DNA of 64,000 nt from positions 1 to 64,000 of IMG/VR virus record IMGVR_UViG_3300031972_002122. The stretch is one strand, 5' to 3'. Each line of letters starts with the position of its first letter. Position 1 is the stretch's first letter. The stretch comes from a virus. This document shows, in pieces, positions 31,721-40,927 of the stretch. The notes under the pieces were generated by a model that saw only the letters and a list, made by a program, of their open reading frames with translations, did no database searches and had not been told where the DNA came from. The position numbers and the translations under genes were made by a program.

Positions 31721-32992
31721 ATGGCAGAATGGAAAAAGCTGATCCACTCGGGGTCGGATGCCGAACTTAATAGTTTAACACTTAGCACTGCACTTAGTAC
31801 TGCAAACGGTGGTACTGGTGTGACATCGTTGAGCGATGTTACTGGTGATGGTAAAATAATAGTAACTGGTGGTACTGAGTCTGTCATTGGTGGTAATGTG
31901 ACACTAACAGTGGGCGGTGACGTAGCGTCTGGTTCATCACTGAATGATATTGCTGGATTGTCTAGTGCGGATGGTAATTTTATAGTTGGTAGTGCAACTG
32001 GGTGGGTTGTCGAAAGTGGTGCAACTGCTAGGACTTCCATAGGACTTGGCACTTCTGATAATGTGGAATTTGCGAATATAACAGTTAACGAATTAGTTAA
32101 CGATAGTACAGTCGCTGGAACACAACTTACAGGATCATTCAGTGGATCATTTACGGGTGACGGTTCCCAACTTACTGGATTACCTTCTGCGCCAATTTCG
32201 TCATATACCAATGCTGGTGATAATAGAATTGTTACTTCCGTAGATGCTACAACAGTTAATTCTGAGGTTAATCTAAAGTTTGATGGTACGAGGCTTGATG
32301 TTACTGGTGATTTAAAAGTTTCGAATGGTATTTCAGCTTCTGGATCATCGACATTTGGTTTTGGACCGGATACATTTACAGTGAACAGTACTGGGATTAA
32401 TGTTCCAAATTTACCGGGCGGTACTGACGACTCAGTTGTAATCCTTACCGCGGCAGGTGCGTTAGCTACTGACGAGATTGATTCTAGAGTGTGGGGAAGT
32501 TCACTTGTTGATGGTAGTGGTGGAGCTTCTAGAGTTACATATTGGAATGATACTAATTCGGTAACTAGTAATGCATCATTTACATTTGATGGTACTGACC
32601 TGACCGTTGGTTCGTCTGTATTTGGAACTGATGTAAATATCGCAGGTGACTTAGTCGTGCAAGGTACTGCATCATTTCAACACACCGATAGTCTATTAGT
32701 ATCTGATAAGTTTATACTGCTAAATTCGGGGTCTGCAACTGGTGATGGTGGTATAATAATTCAGTCTGGTTCTAATGGTTTTGGTAATGCGATTGGGTGG
32801 GATGATAGTGCACGTCGATTCGCATTCCAGATGGAGACTGTTATGGATGCTGGATTGTCTACGATGACGCCAGATGCATATGTAGCCGCAGTTATTGATG
32901 TGGATACTGCTGGTTTTGACAAAAATTCGTCAGTTCATCAAGTGGCTGGTAACATAATGGTATCAGGTTCTGAGGCTTGGATTTACATTTAA
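31721..32992 (+). CDS. Tail fibre protein A
   Basis: 423 aa, Ser/Gly/Thr-rich and beta-repetitive. The N-terminus MAEWKKLIHSGSDAELNSL is shared in pattern with the fibre at 33433 and with many marine phage fibres, and probably forms the virion-attachment segment. Repeats such as NGGTGVTSLSDVTGDGKII and SGSFSGSFTGDGSQLTG are typical of fibre shafts. The C-terminus contains FILLNSGSATGDGGIIIQSG and a folded end (about 330-423) that may contact the receptor or a chaperone. No enzyme motif. Confidence 0.75.
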   Translation: MAEWKKLIHSGSDAELNSLTLSTALSTANGGTGVTSLSDVTGDGKIIVTGGTESVIGGNVTLTVGGDVASGSSLNDIAGLSSADGNFIVGSATGWVVESGATARTSIGLGTSDNVEFANITVNELVNDSTVAGTQLTGSFSGSFTGDGSQLTGLPSAPISSYTNAGDNRIVTSVDATTVNSEVNLKFDGTRLDVTGDLKVSNGISASGSSTFGFGPDTFTVNSTGINVPNLPGGTDDSVVILTAAGALATDEIDSRVWGSSLVDGSGGASRVTYWNDTNSVTSNASFTFDGTDLTVGSSVFGTDVNIAGDLVVQGTASFQHTDSLLVSDKFILLNSGSATGDGGIIIQSGSNGFGNAIGWDDSARRFAFQMETVMDAGLSTMTPDAYVAAVIDVDTAGFDKNSSVHQVAGNIMVSGSEAWIYI

Positions 32993-33006
32993 TGTGATTT
33001 GATGAT

Positions 33007-33198
33007 ATGGGATTGGTCGAAAAAGAAAAAAAGAAAATAAACAGTGAGTTAGGTGTTGAAATTAAAAACAATCTAACGTTAGAAGAGGTTGAGATCATCA
33101 TTCGGGTGATGGGCTCGGCATCATTCCCAGTCAAGGATATTGAACCATTGTACAGGGCTATATATAAATTACAAGAGTTACGAAACAAATTAAAATAA
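33007..33198 (+). CDS. Hypothetical small helical protein
   Basis: 63 aa: LTLEEVEIIIRVMGSASFPVKDIEPLYRAIYKLQEL. A helix-turn-helix-like spacing of hydrophobic residues ending in a 'Y-x-A-I-x-K-L' helix. The next gene encodes a protein of the same size and similar pattern, so the two may be distant paralogues. Located between two fibre genes; role unknown. Confidence 0.5.
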   Translation: MGLVEKEKKKINSELGVEIKNNLTLEEVEIIIRVMGSASFPVKDIEPLYRAIYKLQELRNKLK

Positions 33199-33199
33199 C

Positions 33200-33385
33200 A
33201 TGCAACATAGGTTAACATTTACAACAAACGAATTACTAGTTATAAGAGAGTCAGTCCACGCTATAACGATAAAGGGTGTAGACGCACCAGTCGTTGCGGG
33301 AGTTCTAGACAAAGTCTATAAAGGAATTGAAAAAGCCGCTACCGCGACTGAACAGTCTAAAACGGATGAAAAACCTAAATCCTAA
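33200..33385 (+). CDS. Hypothetical small helical protein, possible paralogue
   Basis: 61 aa, one base after the previous gene. FTTNELLVIRESVHAITIKG and VAGVLDKVYKGIEKAA follow the same helix pattern as its neighbour, with a charged tail ending in KSKTDEKPKS-like residues. No family is recognised. A short GTGGTG/CACCA inverted repeat follows the stop. Confidence 0.45.
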   Translation: MQHRLTFTTNELLVIRESVHAITIKGVDAPVVAGVLDKVYKGIEKAATATEQSKTDEKPKS

Positions 33386-33432
33386 ATTGTGGTGTTATTT
33401 TCACCAAACGATTGCCTTAATAAATTGTAACA

Positions 33433-35154
33433 ATGACGAATTGGAAACGACTTATAGTATCTGGTTCAGACGCTAGTCTGAAGTCACTAGCCATATCTGG
33501 TGGTGACGTTATCATTGATGATGGTGATCGATTAGCTATTGGTAATGCTAATCCATTACATGATATTCATATTGGTAGTGCGAGTGGGTCGTTGGTAAGT
33601 CCAGCGGCTGATATATTCGTGAATAACGATGGGCGTGCCGATATCGTATTACGAAATAGTTTAAATGATATAGAATTTTCGTTATCTGCTGGTGAGGTGA
33701 ATAATTTCTTCATCGCTCGGGGCGATGCTGGTATGTCATTTGTCACGGCTGGTGCTGGTGCCATAGCATTCGATGCTGGTAGTGGTACGGATGAGGTTGA
33801 AGTAACTAATGGGGTAGTTGACATTAATGGTCGACTCGACGTCAATGGGCAATTATATTATTCCACACAAGGAAGTACAGCCACTTCACTAGTTGGTCGT
33901 GACTCTACTGGAAAACTTACCACGGATGTTTCTGGAATAACTTCAGGATTTGGTGGTGGTGAGTGGGGTCGTACTGGAACTACAATTTATTATAATAGTG
34001 GGTCAGTTGGTATAGATACTGAAACGCCAACAACTCTACTAGAGGTGAGTGGTACATTTAAAGCGACTGATAATTCATCGATCGGTGGTGAGCCATCGTC
34101 GGTCGCAACTTTCAGAATAGTTCGGGGCGAAAGCGTTCCTAAAGTTTGGACAGATGCAGCATTTTATGCGAATACGCCATTAGTAATTGAACGAAATGAT
34201 AATGCGTATGTGACGTTTTTGGGTAGTAGTAGTAAAACGAGTGGGTTTGTATTTTCCGATGAGGATGCATGGCTCAGAGGATCAATGATTTATAAGCATG
34301 CGACTGATATGTTGGTGTTTAGAGCGGGCGGTACAGAAACTCTATGGAATAGAAACGGTAATGTCGGAATTAAAACAGACGATCCACAAGCTTCATTAGA
34401 TGTTGGTGGGGATACTGATGAGACTATACATTTGGGAAGGGCTAAATTCGGTTCATATGTCACTGATTATATGTATTTGTCACACTTCGATAATGGGTCG
34501 GGTACGAATTATGCTATAAAGCAAGCTGCTGGAGGCTCCACAACGGTGAACGCAGCTTCAGGACAAGACGTGGAGCTGGCGATTAATAATGATCCAATTC
34601 TAGGTGTCTATGGGGCAACTAACCGAGTTGGAATTAATACGAACACGCCAACCGCATCGTTGCATGTGAGTGGTGGGGCTCATATTGATGGTGATACGTC
34701 TATGATCGGGGGACTACAGATAAATGCTGTATCACCCGGGGAATCAACTCATAAACTATTAACTTGGAATAGTTTAGGGGGTGCCGTTACATATTCGACT
34801 TCGAGTCTTAACCTCGATGGTGGTGCGACGATGACGATCGAACGTCCAGTAACCAATTATATTGATTATCCAATATTTAGAGCACCTTACGATTTAACGA
34901 TTTCTGAAGTTAATGCGGTGATTTATGGTGGGACGTCGGTGGACGCGTTATTAGTTTTTGGTACGGATAGGTCTAATCTCACTTCAAAATTGATTAGCTC
35001 GTCACATACAGTTGACTCGGCAACTGTTGGGAACACGTTGACATCGTTTAGTACGGCATCGATGCCGATGGATAGTTTTTTAATCTGTTCGATGAGTTCG
35101 AATGTGGGGAGCGTGCAACTATTAACTATATCAGTGAAATATAAAAAAGATTAA
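33433..35154 (+). CDS. Tail fibre protein B
   Basis: 573 aa. The N-terminus MTNWKRLIVSGSDASLKSL matches that of the fibre at 31721 almost residue for residue, so both probably attach to the same virion site. The shaft has repeated 'G-x-N-T-x-x-P-x-A-S-L-x-V-S-G' units (SVGIDTETPTTLLEVSG, RVGINTNTPTASLHVSG), a common fibre repeat. A terminal beta domain covers about 470-573 (YIDYPIFRAPYDLTISEVN). The gene lacks a late promoter or a clear ribosome site directly upstream. Confidence 0.75.
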   Translation: MTNWKRLIVSGSDASLKSLAISGGDVIIDDGDRLAIGNANPLHDIHIGSASGSLVSPAADIFVNNDGRADIVLRNSLNDIEFSLSAGEVNNFFIARGDAGMSFVTAGAGAIAFDAGSGTDEVEVTNGVVDINGRLDVNGQLYYSTQGSTATSLVGRDSTGKLTTDVSGITSGFGGGEWGRTGTTIYYNSGSVGIDTETPTTLLEVSGTFKATDNSSIGGEPSSVATFRIVRGESVPKVWTDAAFYANTPLVIERNDNAYVTFLGSSSKTSGFVFSDEDAWLRGSMIYKHATDMLVFRAGGTETLWNRNGNVGIKTDDPQASLDVGGDTDETIHLGRAKFGSYVTDYMYLSHFDNGSGTNYAIKQAAGGSTTVNAASGQDVELAINNDPILGVYGATNRVGINTNTPTASLHVSGGAHIDGDTSMIGGLQINAVSPGESTHKLLTWNSLGGAVTYSTSSLNLDGGATMTIERPVTNYIDYPIFRAPYDLTISEVNAVIYGGTSVDALLVFGTDRSNLTSKLISSSHTVDSATVGNTLTSFSTASMPMDSFLICSMSSNVGSVQLLTISVKYKKD

Positions 35155-35176
35155 TATATAACAAAAAGAATATATA

Positions 35177-35521
35177 ATGGCATTAAAGACAAACTACGAA
35201 TTAGATAATGTGATTTACAGCGACGCGTACTTACGAATTCACAAGATACGAACAGTTGCAGTTGATTATGAATATTTTGAAAACGTCGACGATCCAGAGC
35301 GACCAGATATTGCACAGGAACTGAAATGGAAGATTCGCTTAGAATCCTCAGCTACTGCATATGTATGGAACGGTAAAGAGTCTAGAGATAATAGAGCACA
35401 GCCACTTAAATGGTTTAGTTTTGAGTTTGAATATGATCTTGATAGTCCCAAAAATATATACGCACAGGCATACGATGCACTTAAAACTGCGAAGGAGTTT
35501 AGTGACGCTGTAGATGTTTAA
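35177..35521 (+). CDS. Hypothetical small virion protein
   Basis: 114 aa: MALKTNYELDNVIYSDAYLRI then RLESSATAYVWNGKES and YAQAYDALKTAKEFSDA. The pattern of a short beta domain and a terminal 'AYDALK' helix is seen in small baseplate or fibre-linked proteins of marine phages. Function unknown. A two-mismatch version of the late motif (AATATATAACAAA, 35153-35165) precedes it. Confidence 0.5.
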   Translation: MALKTNYELDNVIYSDAYLRIHKIRTVAVDYEYFENVDDPERPDIAQELKWKIRLESSATAYVWNGKESRDNRAQPLKWFSFEFEYDLDSPKNIYAQAYDALKTAKEFSDAVDV

Positions 35522-35534
35522 GACCATGATGCCA

Positions 35535-35547
35535 TATTTATAATAAA
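35535..35547 (+). promoter_or_regulatory. Late-promoter-like motif
   Basis: TATTTATAATAAA followed by GGAAATAATAT and the neck gene ATG at 35559. Confidence 0.65.
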
Positions 35548-35558
35548 GGAAATAATAT

Positions 35559-36728
35559 ATGGCTTCTGATCCTACAATATACGCTGGCTCGGCGAGTTTC
35601 TTCCCGGGCGACACCCCGTTTGGGTTCTACGACAACGACACACAGTTTCAATACGATGCTGAGAAGATGGCTAACTATTGCGCTAGGCGGTTAGGATATC
35701 CCGTTGTGGAAGTTGAACTAAATGAACTTCAATTCTTTTCAGCATTCGAGGCTGCAATCACGGAATACGGAAATCAGGTAAATACGTACAGTGCTAGGGA
35801 TAATATTTTAAATTTGATGGGATTCGATACTGGATCACAAGATATAAATCAAAAATATGTAGAGCCAACACTTCGTGGGTTATTTAGACTAGCTAAGCAG
35901 TACGGTAGTGAAGTTGGTGTTGGCGGTAATCTTACGTGGTTTTCTGGGAGTATTTCATTAGAGCCTAATAAGCAAGTATACGATTTAATATCAGATGCTA
36001 CTATCGAGACTGGTAGTTTCAGTACCGACGCATTTACTATACGTAAGGTATTTCATGAAGCTACGCCAAGTATTATGAAATATTTCGACCCACACCTTGG
36101 TACTGGTCTAGGTTCTCAACAATTTCTAAGTCAATTCGGTTGGGGTGGATTTTCAGCACCAATGAATTTCTTACTCATGCCGATGCATTATGATCTACTT
36201 AGAATGCAAGCTATTGAATTTAATGACCAGATTCGAAAGAGTGGATATTCATTCAAACTGACGAATAATCGCTTACGTATATTTCCAGTACCTCGTCAGG
36301 AAATGAAACTGTGGTTCAATTATACGTTGGACGCTGAGGCTGGACCGGGCGGTATCGGCGGTCAAGGTACTGACGGTGATGGTAAAATATCAGATCACAG
36401 TAATATACCTTACGGTAGACTTGTATATAGACATGTCAATGAGATCGGACGACAGTGGATTAGAAAATATACTCTAGCTATCTGTAAAGAAATGTTGGGG
36501 TATATTCGAGGTAAACACCAAAATATACCAGTTCCAGATGATGATACGACACTTAATCATGCCGATCTGATATCCGCTGCCGAGAATGAAAAAACCCAGC
36601 TAATAGAAGAATTGAGGGAAATGTTAGATCAGATGTCTAGACAATCACAGTTAGAGCGAAAGCAAGCTGAAGCTGACGTGTTAGCACAACAATTAGCAAA
36701 AGTACCATTGAAAATTTATATAGGATAA
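35559..36728 (+). CDS. 13: Neck protein (gp13-like)
   Basis: 389 aa (T4 gp13 is 309). Head-completion and neck protein that joins the filled head to the tail. The segment MANYCARRLGYPVVEVEL followed by FFSAFEAAITEYGNQVN is the gp13 hallmark ('RRLGxPVxxxxLxxxQxxxxIxxAxxxY'). The middle part contains LRIFPVPRQEMKLWFNY and a Gly-rich loop. The C-terminal 50 residues form a charged coiled coil (EELREMLDQMSRQSQLERK) beyond the usual end. The gp14-like gene follows 5 nt later. Confidence 0.82.
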   Translation: MASDPTIYAGSASFFPGDTPFGFYDNDTQFQYDAEKMANYCARRLGYPVVEVELNELQFFSAFEAAITEYGNQVNTYSARDNILNLMGFDTGSQDINQKYVEPTLRGLFRLAKQYGSEVGVGGNLTWFSGSISLEPNKQVYDLISDATIETGSFSTDAFTIRKVFHEATPSIMKYFDPHLGTGLGSQQFLSQFGWGGFSAPMNFLLMPMHYDLLRMQAIEFNDQIRKSGYSFKLTNNRLRIFPVPRQEMKLWFNYTLDAEAGPGGIGGQGTDGDGKISDHSNIPYGRLVYRHVNEIGRQWIRKYTLAICKEMLGYIRGKHQNIPVPDDDTTLNHADLISAAENEKTQLIEELREMLDQMSRQSQLERKQAEADVLAQQLAKVPLKIYIG

Positions 36729-36733
36729 ACAAC

Positions 36734-37285
36734 ATGCCGTTATATGGTGGCCCGAGAGATCGTGCATTAATTCGAAGAATAAATAATGAACTACTCCAAC
36801 GTATTATTGGGGTGGAGGTTGCTGTGTATAAACTAGCCGTAGCGGATATGGACTCCAACATTTATGGAGAATCTAGTGAAAAGCGGTACTACAATCCAAT
36901 GCGTGTGCATGCACTTGTTAGGCGAGATGACTCGATAGTTAACTTATCGGAGACGGGAGAGATCAGTAAGGATAAGACCTTGTCTATAGGATTCTTACGA
37001 GATGAGTTAGTTAATCTAAATCTTGTCATGGAAGTGTCTGATATCATCGAGTGGGATGGTGGGTACTATCAGGTAGACAATGTGCGGCAGTCATCAGGTC
37101 AGTGGTGGGGACGTAATCCAGATACCTCAATACCAATTGCTGAAGGAGATTCTGGGGATCATGGATATTCAGTGTCTGTTATTGTTGAAGTTCATAGAAC
37201 ATCAACGTCAAACCTTAATTTGGTGGAGACTCGGTCTGGGATCAATAGTCTAACTACTAAATCTAAATTGCCGAGGAATTTATAA
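36734..37285 (+). CDS. 14: Neck protein (gp14-like)
   Basis: 183 aa. Partner of gp13 in the neck. NIYGESSEKRYYNPMRVHA matches the 'LYGEa..K.f..p...' block of gp14 proteins in T4-like phages, followed by SIGFLRDELVNLNLVMEVS and EWDGGYYQVDNVRQSSGQW. Shorter than T4 gp14 (256 aa), as in other marine relatives. AGGA lies 9 nt before the ATG. It shares one base with the next start. Confidence 0.75.
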   Translation: MPLYGGPRDRALIRRINNELLQRIIGVEVAVYKLAVADMDSNIYGESSEKRYYNPMRVHALVRRDDSIVNLSETGEISKDKTLSIGFLRDELVNLNLVMEVSDIIEWDGGYYQVDNVRQSSGQWWGRNPDTSIPIAEGDSGDHGYSVSVIVEVHRTSTSNLNLVETRSGINSLTTKSKLPRNL

Positions 37286-38169
37286 TGGCACGTAACCAAG
37301 AAAGAATACCACCATTCGAAGAAGGATATCAGGCTGGTGAGTTGAATAGAGCAACCCAGATGCGTAGGGATACCGACACGGTAAAAATCCCAAAGGTAAC
37401 CTTATACGATATTGACTATGCGATTATGTATCATCTATCAACCAATATGAAACTAAAGGTTAGAGAAGACAATCGGATGATCGACGTCCCAGTACTGTAT
37501 GCTGACGGTGAGAAGTGGGCACAAATAAGATCGCGTGGATTTCTAAGGGATGAAAAAAATAAAGTGATGGCACCTATGATAGCCATTAGAAGGTCTAGTG
37601 TTGAACCAGACTCTAGATTACCATACCCAGATTTAAACAATTATGTACCATTCAGGAAGTTTTACCCATATAAGACTATGAACATGCAGTATGATAAGTT
37701 ATCTGGGCAAACGCTTAGAAAACCATCGTATGACTTTTACATGGTCGATGTACCTAATTATGTTAGAGTTCAGTACGACCTGATCATATGGACGAACATG
37801 GTTGAACAGATGAACGGATTAGTTCAAGCTATTGTGGCGGTTTCTAACCACTTGTGGGGGGACTACCACACATTTAGGGCAGTTGTTAATAACGCATCGA
37901 TGAACACCACAAATAATGTGGGGGAGGATAGGGTCGTATCAACTACGATATCTATGCAAGTTGATGGGTGGTTGCAGGAAGAATTTGAGTACCATGAGCC
38001 TACTATGCGGAAGGCACATACAGTTAAGACGGTAAAGTTCGAAAACGAGAAGGAAGAATTTGATTTTTACACAGAGATGCCGTCTCCGTTTTTTCCAAAT
38101 AAGCACATAAGCTCAGAACCCAAGCATATCCAGCTCATGAATAAGCGGCGAAATTTGAGATATCGATAG
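37285..38169 (+). CDS. 15: Tail completion / sheath stabiliser (gp15-like)
   Basis: 294 aa (T4 gp15 is 272). Caps the tail and binds the neck. The order matches gp15: VPVLYADGEKWAQIR, then MAPMIAIRRSSVEPD, YDFYMVDVPNYVRVQYDLII and WTNMVEQMNGLVQAIV, followed by STTISMQVDGWL, like T4's VPITYASKEHF, LTFEVNGWM blocks. It is located between gp14 and sheath as expected. The C-terminus has a charged tail ending NKRRNLRYR. Confidence 0.78.
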   Translation: MARNQERIPPFEEGYQAGELNRATQMRRDTDTVKIPKVTLYDIDYAIMYHLSTNMKLKVREDNRMIDVPVLYADGEKWAQIRSRGFLRDEKNKVMAPMIAIRRSSVEPDSRLPYPDLNNYVPFRKFYPYKTMNMQYDKLSGQTLRKPSYDFYMVDVPNYVRVQYDLIIWTNMVEQMNGLVQAIVAVSNHLWGDYHTFRAVVNNASMNTTNNVGEDRVVSTTISMQVDGWLQEEFEYHEPTMRKAHTVKTVKFENEKEEFDFYTEMPSPFFPNKHISSEPKHIQLMNKRRNLRYR

Positions 38170-38189
38170 TGTTTGGATTTTTTGAAACA

Positions 38190-38202
38190 TATTTATTACA
38201 AA
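38190..38202 (+). promoter_or_regulatory. Late-promoter-like motif with AGAGGA
   Basis: TATTTATTACAAA then AAGAGGATAG before the sheath ATG at 38219. Promoter and a strong ribosome site in one cassette. Confidence 0.65.
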
Positions 38203-38218
38203 AAGAGGATAGTTTAGA

Positions 38219-40054
38219 ATGGCAAAGAATGTATTTTTATCTCCGGGTGTATTTACCAGAGAATTCGATCTAAGCTTTATGCAAGACCCAATCGCACCAG
38301 TGGGTGCTGCAGTTATTGGGCCAGCGGTTCGTGGACCGGCTCTTGTACCTACCCCAATCTCTACATACTCAGAGTATATTCGTTGGTTTGGAGATACATT
38401 TACATCGGGGTCTGGACAACTTGAGCAAGAGTATAAATACTTGACATCGTATGCGGTACAGGAATATTTAAGATACGGTGAGGTAATTACTGTAGTTAGA
38501 ATTTTGGCAGGTGCTTACACCCCAGCATATTCGAATGTAATTAATTCATCATCATACCAATTAGAACTTGCAGGATCAGGCGCGTATGCAGCTAGTAATA
38601 TGTCGTTCAAGTTGGAAGCACTTACAGATGGTGACATCACAAATAGTGGTCAAAACTTAGCATCTATTTCTGGATCAGGATTTGACGCGGATAATGGAAC
38701 TGACGGTTTATTAGTTTCTGGATCGAAGTATAATATTCGGTGGGAAATTTCTGGAGTTGATGAGGCTAGAGGTACGTTTGATTTATTGATTAGACGTGGT
38801 GATGACTATAATTCTAGAAAGATCGTTCTAGAACAGTATTCTCAGCTTTCGTTAGACCCTAGCACGGCTAATTATGTTACACGTGTTATTGGTGATCAAC
38901 AATGGACACTAAGATACGATTCTGGTGGAGAACCATATCTTCAGAAATCTGGATCATATCCTAATAGATCGAGATTTATACGTGTTAAGGATGTACAAAA
39001 TACGTTAAATTATATAGATAACTCTGGACAAGTTAGAGATAGTTCATTGACTGGTTCATTACCATCTATAGTATCTGGAACATTCGGATATGGTAACGAA
39101 GGTAATGTGGCGCATCCACGTGCTATGTATCATGCTATATGGAACAACAATACACAAGGATTCAATCCAGCATCTGCTTCTGCGGGTAAAACTGCATACG
39201 AAGATGCGATCGACATCCTAGCAAATAAAGATCAATTTGACATCAACTTGTTGATGACTCCGGGTCTAGTCGAAGGTGGAGCAGATCATGCTAAAATAAT
39301 CACACGTGCAATTAATATGTGTGAAGATCGTGGTGATATTTTCTACATCATCGATCCGACTACATTTGGATCGACAGTAGGTCAAGCACAGTTAGCGGCT
39401 GAAGGTCGTAACACTAACTATGCGGGTATGTATTACCCATGGGTACAGATTCCTGATCCAGACTTAGGTCGTTCAGTATGGATACCACCATCTGCTATCG
39501 TACCGGGCGTGTTCTCATTCAATGACCTTGTAAGACATCCATGGTTTGCACCAGCGGGTCTTAACAGAGGTGGGTTAGATATCGCAGTACAAACTGAAAG
39601 ATTGATGACTCAGAATGATCGAGATAATTTGTACATTAAATCTGTGAATCCAATCGCAACTTTCCCACGTACTGGTGTAGTTGTTTGGGGTCAGAAAACA
39701 TTACAGAAGAAAAGATCAGCACTTGATAGAATCAACGTTAGAAGACTTCTTATCGATGCGAAGAGATTCGTAGCACAAACAGTTAAGTGGTTAGTATTTG
39801 AGCAGAATACGGTTGAGACACGTGCTAGATTTATAGAGTTAGTTGAACCTTATTTTAGAAGAGTCAAAAACCAGCAAGGGCTTTATGACTATCGAATTGT
39901 GATTGACGAGCGTAACAACACTCCAGATGTGATCGATAGAAATGAAATGCGTGCGAACATTTACTTAAAGCCAGCTAAGACTGCAGAATTCATTATAGTT
40001 GATTTCGTAGTTCTTCCAACTGGTGCATTGTTCCCACTTGACTCACAGGAATAA
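38219..40054 (+). CDS. 18: Tail sheath protein (gp18-like)
   Basis: 611 aa (T4 gp18 is 659). Forms the contractile sheath. The N-terminus FLSPGVFTREFDLSFMQDP is the standard sheath opening, with VGAAVIGPAVRGPALVPTP next. The C-terminal conserved domain (about 400-600) has RSVWIPPSAIVPGVFSFND, VVWGQKTLQKKRSALDRIN, VRRLLIDAKRFVAQTVKWL and FEQNTVETRARFIELVEPY. Codon choice seems more uniform here than in flanking genes, as for other abundant virion proteins. Confidence 0.96.
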   Translation: MAKNVFLSPGVFTREFDLSFMQDPIAPVGAAVIGPAVRGPALVPTPISTYSEYIRWFGDTFTSGSGQLEQEYKYLTSYAVQEYLRYGEVITVVRILAGAYTPAYSNVINSSSYQLELAGSGAYAASNMSFKLEALTDGDITNSGQNLASISGSGFDADNGTDGLLVSGSKYNIRWEISGVDEARGTFDLLIRRGDDYNSRKIVLEQYSQLSLDPSTANYVTRVIGDQQWTLRYDSGGEPYLQKSGSYPNRSRFIRVKDVQNTLNYIDNSGQVRDSSLTGSLPSIVSGTFGYGNEGNVAHPRAMYHAIWNNNTQGFNPASASAGKTAYEDAIDILANKDQFDINLLMTPGLVEGGADHAKIITRAINMCEDRGDIFYIIDPTTFGSTVGQAQLAAEGRNTNYAGMYYPWVQIPDPDLGRSVWIPPSAIVPGVFSFNDLVRHPWFAPAGLNRGGLDIAVQTERLMTQNDRDNLYIKSVNPIATFPRTGVVVWGQKTLQKKRSALDRINVRRLLIDAKRFVAQTVKWLVFEQNTVETRARFIELVEPYFRRVKNQQGLYDYRIVIDERNNTPDVIDRNEMRANIYLKPAKTAEFIIVDFVVLPTGALFPLDSQE

Positions 40055-40070
40055 AATTTGATTTAACTGA

Positions 40071-40083
40071 TATTTATTAGAAA
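40071..40083 (+). promoter_or_regulatory. Late-promoter-like motif with AGAGGA
   Basis: TATTTATTAGAAA followed by AGAGGAATATTAA and the tube ATG at 40097. Same cassette as before the sheath gene. Confidence 0.65.
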
Positions 40084-40096
40084 AGAGGAATATTAA

Positions 40097-40576
40097 ATGC
40101 CAAGAATAGTAGTACCTGATGCGCACCATCCGAGTTTGCAGTTTCGTTACCAAGTAACTACATCGAAGTTACCGAGTGCGCAACTTTATGCAAGATCGGC
40201 TCAACAGCCATCATTCGACAACGCTCCAGTGAGTGTAGAGCATATTAATTACTACTTCAAAGTGAAGGGTAAGACTCGGTGGAATGACATCACACTATCT
40301 TGCTATCAGTTTGAAGGAATAACAGCAAAAGAACTTTGGGATTATCTTAACGGTAGTCACCAAGAAGTTGAGGGTGCAGTTGACATGTACGCTCCATCAT
40401 ACAAGCATGATATGCAGCTAATGATATTAGCCCCAGACGGATCAACTCCAGTAGGGACATGGAAACTAGTAGGCGCATTCATTGCTAACGCATCGTGGGG
40501 TGACATGGATTGGGGAACTGATGACGTTATCCAATGTGATATTACCATATCATATGACTACGCAACTTTCAGCTAA
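40097..40576 (+). CDS. 19: Tail tube protein (gp19-like), paralogue 1
   Basis: 159 aa, as T4 gp19 (163). Stacked hexamers form the tail tube inside the sheath. Diagnostic segments: LQFRYQVTTSKLP, YARSAQQPSFDNAPVSVEH, FKVKGKTRWNDITLSCYQF and GAFIANASWGDMDWGTDDV, with a final ITISYDYATFS. It carries a late promoter and strong ribosome site of its own, so this copy is the best candidate for the main tube subunit. Two further paralogues follow at 40928 and 41416. Confidence 0.93.
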   Translation: MPRIVVPDAHHPSLQFRYQVTTSKLPSAQLYARSAQQPSFDNAPVSVEHINYYFKVKGKTRWNDITLSCYQFEGITAKELWDYLNGSHQEVEGAVDMYAPSYKHDMQLMILAPDGSTPVGTWKLVGAFIANASWGDMDWGTDDVIQCDITISYDYATFS

Positions 40577-40608
40577 TAAGTTAATTAATTAAACGAGGAA
40601 TTTTAAAA

Positions 40609-40836
40609 ATGAATGAAACTACTAAATCACTAATTAGACACATATTAACCGCAGTTGGTACTGTGTTGGTATTGGTTGGTGTAAACGGGGCAGTCCCAAT
40701 CGTAGACTTTTTACAAGAAAATCTTGACAGTATGTGGGAAGCAATCGTAGCGATTGTAGGTTTTGTAACTACATTGATTGGATTTTTTACAGATAAAGGT
40801 AAGCGGTTCGAGGTTAGAGCTGCCGAGAAATCGTAA
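40609..40836 (+). CDS. Two-TM holin-like protein
   Basis: 75 aa. Two membrane helices, about 11-31 (HILTAVGTVLVLVGVNGAV) and 44-62 (AIVAIVGFVTTLIGFFTD), with a short polar N-terminus MNETTKSLIR and basic tail. This is a class II holin layout, and the 'TKSxIRHxLTAxGTxLxLxG' N-terminus is one I associate with holin-like proteins in phage genomes. A holin times lysis by opening the inner membrane for an endolysin; no endolysin is visible in this window. GAGGA precedes the ATG, and a terminator follows. Its place between tube genes is unusual. Confidence 0.65.
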   Translation: MNETTKSLIRHILTAVGTVLVLVGVNGAVPIVDFLQENLDSMWEAIVAIVGFVTTLIGFFTDKGKRFEVRAAEKS

Positions 40837-40860
40837 ACTGAAAAGTTCGGAATGGATATA

Positions 40861-40892
40861 AAGGCATTTGCTACGGCAGATGCCTTTTTTTG
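40861..40892 (+). terminator. Rho-independent terminator after holin-like gene
   Basis: AAGGCAT pairs with ATGCCTT, with an inner TGC/GCA pairing around TACG, followed by seven to eight T. It separates the sheath-tube-holin unit from the second tube gene. Confidence 0.9.
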
Positions 40893-40901
40893 TTGTATGG
40901 C

Positions 40902-40914
40902 TATTTATTATAAA
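40902..40914 (+). promoter_or_regulatory. Late-promoter-like motif
   Basis: TATTTATTATAAA, 10 nt past the terminator T-run and 14 nt before the ATG at 40928, so it should restart transcription for the second tube paralogue. Confidence 0.65.
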
Positions 40915-40927
40915 TGAAGAGTATCAA

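Noticed and set aside
33386-33432. GTGGTG/CACCA repeat as a terminator
   Set aside because: Stem of about five pairs and no T-run after it.
40868-40927. Extended start for tube paralogue 2
   Set aside because: The extension consists of terminator and promoter sequence.
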